Shown: positions 61,240-64,000 of the stretch, one piece after another
How positions within the stretch are numbered: the stretch's first letter is position 1
How the letters are laid out: each line of letters starts with the position of its first letter
Assembly (NCBI RefSeq): GCF_009730915.1
Contig: NW_024086795.1
Coordinates: 22,707 to 86,706 of the forward strand
Source of the DNA: Dioscorea cayenensis subsp. rotundata
Taxonomy: Eukaryota; Streptophyta; Magnoliopsida; Dioscoreales; Dioscoreaceae
Length of the DNA: 64,000 nt
Direction of reading: 5' to 3'
The notes under the pieces: generated by a model
Seen by the model: only the letters and a program-made list of their open reading frames with translations
The model's database searches: none
What the model was told of the DNA's origin: nothing
Program-made: the position numbers and the translations under genes

Positions 61240-62001
61240 TAATGACCGCTGTTGAGATAAGGGTAAATCTAAAGAAAAGGAAAAAAAAAAAACAATGCAG
61301 AGGGGCAGAAGAAGGAAAGCAAGGGAAAAGGAGAGATTGAGAATGATGCACAGAAATGGTTTGTGGGAATTGATTCTTAGTGCCAATGAGAGAAATTCTC
61401 CAACTTGCATTAGATATTTTCCTTAAAAAAAAAAGAAAAATATTGGAAAAATATTAATAAAATGATATAAAAACCTCTTGTTATTTAAAACCAAGAACAT
61501 GATAAAGATACAAGCTTTCCTATTTCTAATAAGAACAGGATCAAAGATCCAAACTTTCTATAAAGAATGCTAAATTGAAAAGGATTAATAAGCAATTTAA
61601 AGAGAAAAAAAGATGAAGAATCTCAATGAGCTCATTGTGAAACATTAAATTTTCACCAAAAATTTGATAAGTATCCAATCCTCCCTTCATTACTTTAAAA
61701 AAAAACAAGAAAAAGAAAAAAGAAGCAATACAAAAAGCTAATGAAAGAACACCAAAATTCCTACCAAAAACATTGTCAAAGAATCTTTCCTTCTTTCTTT
61801 ACACAAACAAAAAAACACAAAGTCCTTTCTCCTTTTGCTTTGCTATTAGTTTAGGTGGAATGGAATGGAATGGAATGGGAGAGAAGAGAAACAATTTAAT
61901 GAGCTAATTGGATAATCATCAAAAACTCTACCAAAAACAGTATCAAGATCCAACTTTAGGAGAGGAGAAGAAGAAGAAGAAAAAAAGAATATGCCAAAAA
62001 G
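60792..62001. other. Intergenic between convergent xylose isomerase and MAPKK genes
   Basis: Holds the 3' UTRs of both genes. Contains (CA)n(TA)n at about 61209-61240 and a (GGAAT)4 microsatellite at about 61857-61879. No gene. Confidence 0.45.
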
Positions 62002-63042
62002 CTAAGGATGAACCTGAAACTTAGTAATGAAAGGGTGCTGCAAAAGCTGCACAGCAGTGAATCTCCTTCTTGGCTCTTTCTGTAAACACCGAGCAATGAA
62101 ATCACGAAGCTCAGGAGACGCTGTAGCCGGGACTTGAGGAGGATCAGAGAAGCGAATAGCGTATATAAGGCTTGCCCAATCACCCTTGCTAGGGAGATTG
62201 GCACCGTAAGGAAAATACCCAAGATAGAACTCAAGAATGCTAACACCAAAGCTCCAAATATCCCCAGCAAAGCCATCGTATAACCCTTGATTGAGATCAG
62301 TATCGATGCGCTCAGGGCTCATGTAGGCGATGGTGCCAACCGAGGATTTGCAATCCATAGTCTGAGCGAGGATGCGGCTGACGCCGAAGTCGGCGATCTT
62401 GACACGGCCTTGATGGTTGATGAGGAGATTAGCGGGTTTGATGTCACGGTGGACGATCTTGCGGCTATGGAGGTAGGCAAGGCCGGAGATCACTTGGCGG
62501 GCGACGCCAGAGAGGTGGGATTCGATGGAGATGCGATGGCCTTGAAGAGAGCCACCGTCCATGAACTCGAGGAGGACTTGGATCTCGCCGGAGCTGTCAT
62601 TGAAGCCGTGGCAGCGGACGATGAAGGGGCTATCGACGGTGCGGAGGATCTCGATCTCACGGAAGATCTGGCGGCGGACGTTGTCGTCGTGGTTGCCGTA
62701 AATGTTCTTCAAGGCATAGATCATGGAGGTCTGTTTATGGCGGACCATCCAGACGGTGCCTCCGGCGCCGGAGCCTACGCGGCGGACACGCTCAAGATCG
62801 GAGAAGTTCACTGTTTGGGTGAAAGATGGGGAGGTTGAAGGCACCGACGATGAGGAGATGGTGGAGGACGGAGGAGGAGGGAGAGGGAGAGGGACGGCGA
62901 CGCTGGGGACTCGTTGGGGAAGTGGTAGGCTTAGGTCTGGCTTTCGCCGGGAACTCGACGGCGTGCGGCTGCCGCCGGTGCCGGAACCACCTTCGTTTCT
63001 TGTGTTCATCGTCTCTAGCGTTTCTTTAATAAATCTCTCCAT
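62002..63042 (-). CDS. MAP kinase kinase, MKK4/MKK5 type
   Basis: A dual-specificity kinase that phosphorylates MAPKs (MPK3/6 class) below MAPKKKs, in the cytosol. 346 aa, intronless as in group C MKKs. An N-terminal docking site ([11 protein letters not shown], about residues 32-42) is the R/K-x-LxL D-motif. The kinase domain follows: [14 protein letters not shown] (P-loop), ALKNIYG (catalytic Lys), [22 protein letters not shown], and the activation loop [20 protein letters not shown], which retains the plant T-x5-S phosphosites. [20 protein letters not shown] and [15 protein letters not shown] close the domain. An internal Met (63009, MNTRNEGG) could be the true start. The long plus-strand frames here (62287-62838 and others) are antisense shadows. 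Intact. Confidence 0.95.
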   Translation of the reverse strand: MERFIKETLETMNTRNEGGSGTGGSRTPSSSRRKPDLSLPLPQRVPSVAVPLPLPPPPSSTISSSSVPSTSPSFTQTVNFSDLERVRRVGSGAGGTVWMVRHKQTSMIYALKNIYGNHDDNVRRQIFREIEILRTVDSPFIVRCHGFNDSSGEIQVLLEFMDGGSLQGHRISIESHLSGVARQVISGLAYLHSRKIVHRDIKPANLLINHQGRVKIADFGVSRILAQTMDCKSSVGTIAYMSPERIDTDLNQGLYDGFAGDIWSFGVSILEFYLGYFPYGANLPSKGDWASLIYAIRFSDPPQVPATASPELRDFIARCLQKEPRRRFTAVQLLQHPFITKFQVHP

Positions 63043-64000
63043 GAGTTTGTGTGTGTGTATATATATATGGATTTAAATTGAGATGCAGGGAATCAGGGAA
63101 ACGGTTTTTCATTATTTTTTTAAAATGTAGAAATGGTTTATGTGTATATAAAGAAGAGGGTTTTTTTCTTTTATTTATTTATTTATTTATTTATTAATGT
63201 TAGGGAAAGGGATATGGAGAAAGGAGGGCTTTAGTTGAGAAGGGTTGGGGGGTTAGGGATATGGATTGATAGGGATGTCTAGTAGGAAAGGAGGTGAGGT
63301 GGTGGGGGTTTAGAGGAAGGCAAGAACTACTTGGGAGGGTGGACACGTGGATTTTTATTTTTAATTTTTAAATTTTTTTATGTGTTTATATTTGAGAATA
63401 TTTTTTTGATAAAATTATTTAATTTTATTTCTACTCAAATTTTTTTCATAACAAATCAATTACCATTTTAGCAATTGGGTACAATCCAAATGTAATGTAT
63501 ATAACATTGTTTTTGTCTCCTCCCTCATATCTCTACCTGTCTCTCTAATTTTTTTTTTCTCTTTATTTTTTTATTCTCTACTGAATATTTGTAGAACATC
63601 CGTAGAGAATATGCAGTACCTATATATATATATAATTTAAAATTTGTAAGAGAATGTGTATAATTTGAAGGTTTTATGGGATATTCGCAATTTATTTTAT
63701 ATATGCATTTGGTAAATAAAGAAAATAAAATTATTCTGGTTTAAATTTGGGTTAAATTTAGATTCTATTCAAATATATAGTTCCAGCTGGCTTTTTTTTT
63801 AAAACAAAATGATCATTTTTTATTTTAAATTCTAAGAATATCTTGTATAAAATATATAGAAATAATTCTTAATTTATTGATGTCTCTAAATCATAACCTC
63901 CACTCAATCATTATTAAAAAAAATATTTATTTATTATAAACATTGATGTATCATGTACAAACAAATCAGAAATATACATAATTTATGACTAACCCATAAT
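63043..64000. other. Intergenic, upstream of the MAPKK gene
   Basis: Promoter side of the MAPKK gene. Contains a (TTTA)n run at about 63171-63195 and a short (TA)n at 63622-63633. No gene seen to the window edge. Confidence 0.4.

Noticed and set aside
61857-61879. (GGAAT)n run resembling satellite III
   Set aside because: Only four units; an ordinary microsatellite.
62287-62838. 183-aa plus-strand open frame, Ala/Asp-rich
   Set aside because: Exact antisense shadow of the MKK4/5 kinase domain.

Overview
This is nuclear DNA of a flowering plant: AT-rich, with GT-AG introns, long gene-poor stretches full of (TA)n and poly-A/T runs, and plant-specific families (GLUTAMINE DUMPER, CONSTANS-like, CIPK, PR-1, MKK4/5). 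I suspect a non-grass monocot such as a yam (Dioscorea), but that is only an impression; the sequence itself fixes no more than 'angiosperm'.

Layout. 1-4.6 kb: a PEPR/class XI LRR receptor kinase (minus), frame-broken at several short base runs. 4.6-16.3 kb: gene-free, with LINE remnants, a Stowaway-like MITE, a solo copia-type LTR and an old 1.27-kb tandem duplication carrying a tRNA-like SINE candidate. 16.7-17.2 kb: a GLUTAMINE DUMPER-like gene, also frame-broken. 17.2-24.8 kb: gene-free repeats. 24.9-25.8 kb: a two-exon CONSTANS-like gene (minus). 26.1-34.4 kb: one complete 8.25-kb Mutator-like element (MULE) with ~640-bp terminal inverted repeats and a perfect 9-bp target duplication, carrying a decayed MuDR-type transposase (plus) and a decayed plant-mobile-domain gene (minus). 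34.4-42 kb: gene-free, ending in a nested cluster (solo LTR inside a Tourist-like MITE, then a hAT-like element).

42-63 kb is the gene-rich half: two PR-1/CAP genes (minus); a ten-exon DUF676 lipase-like hydrolase (plus); a thirteen-exon CIPK21-like kinase (minus); a twenty-exon xylose isomerase (plus); an intronless MKK4/5-type MAPKK (minus). I rebuilt the exons of the spliced genes from this half by hand, and the reading frame closes through every exon.

The genes do not form an operon-like unit. Several belong to stress and immune signalling (danger-peptide receptor, MKK4/5, CIPK, PR-1), but their proximity is most simply coincidence. The most noteworthy object is the MULE with its companion plant-mobile-domain gene, palindromic terminal modules and one-sided minisatellite. 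A second theme is clustered single-base indels in the receptor kinase, the GDU gene and the MULE genes, while the spliced genes of the right half are clean: either real decay or uneven assembly polishing.
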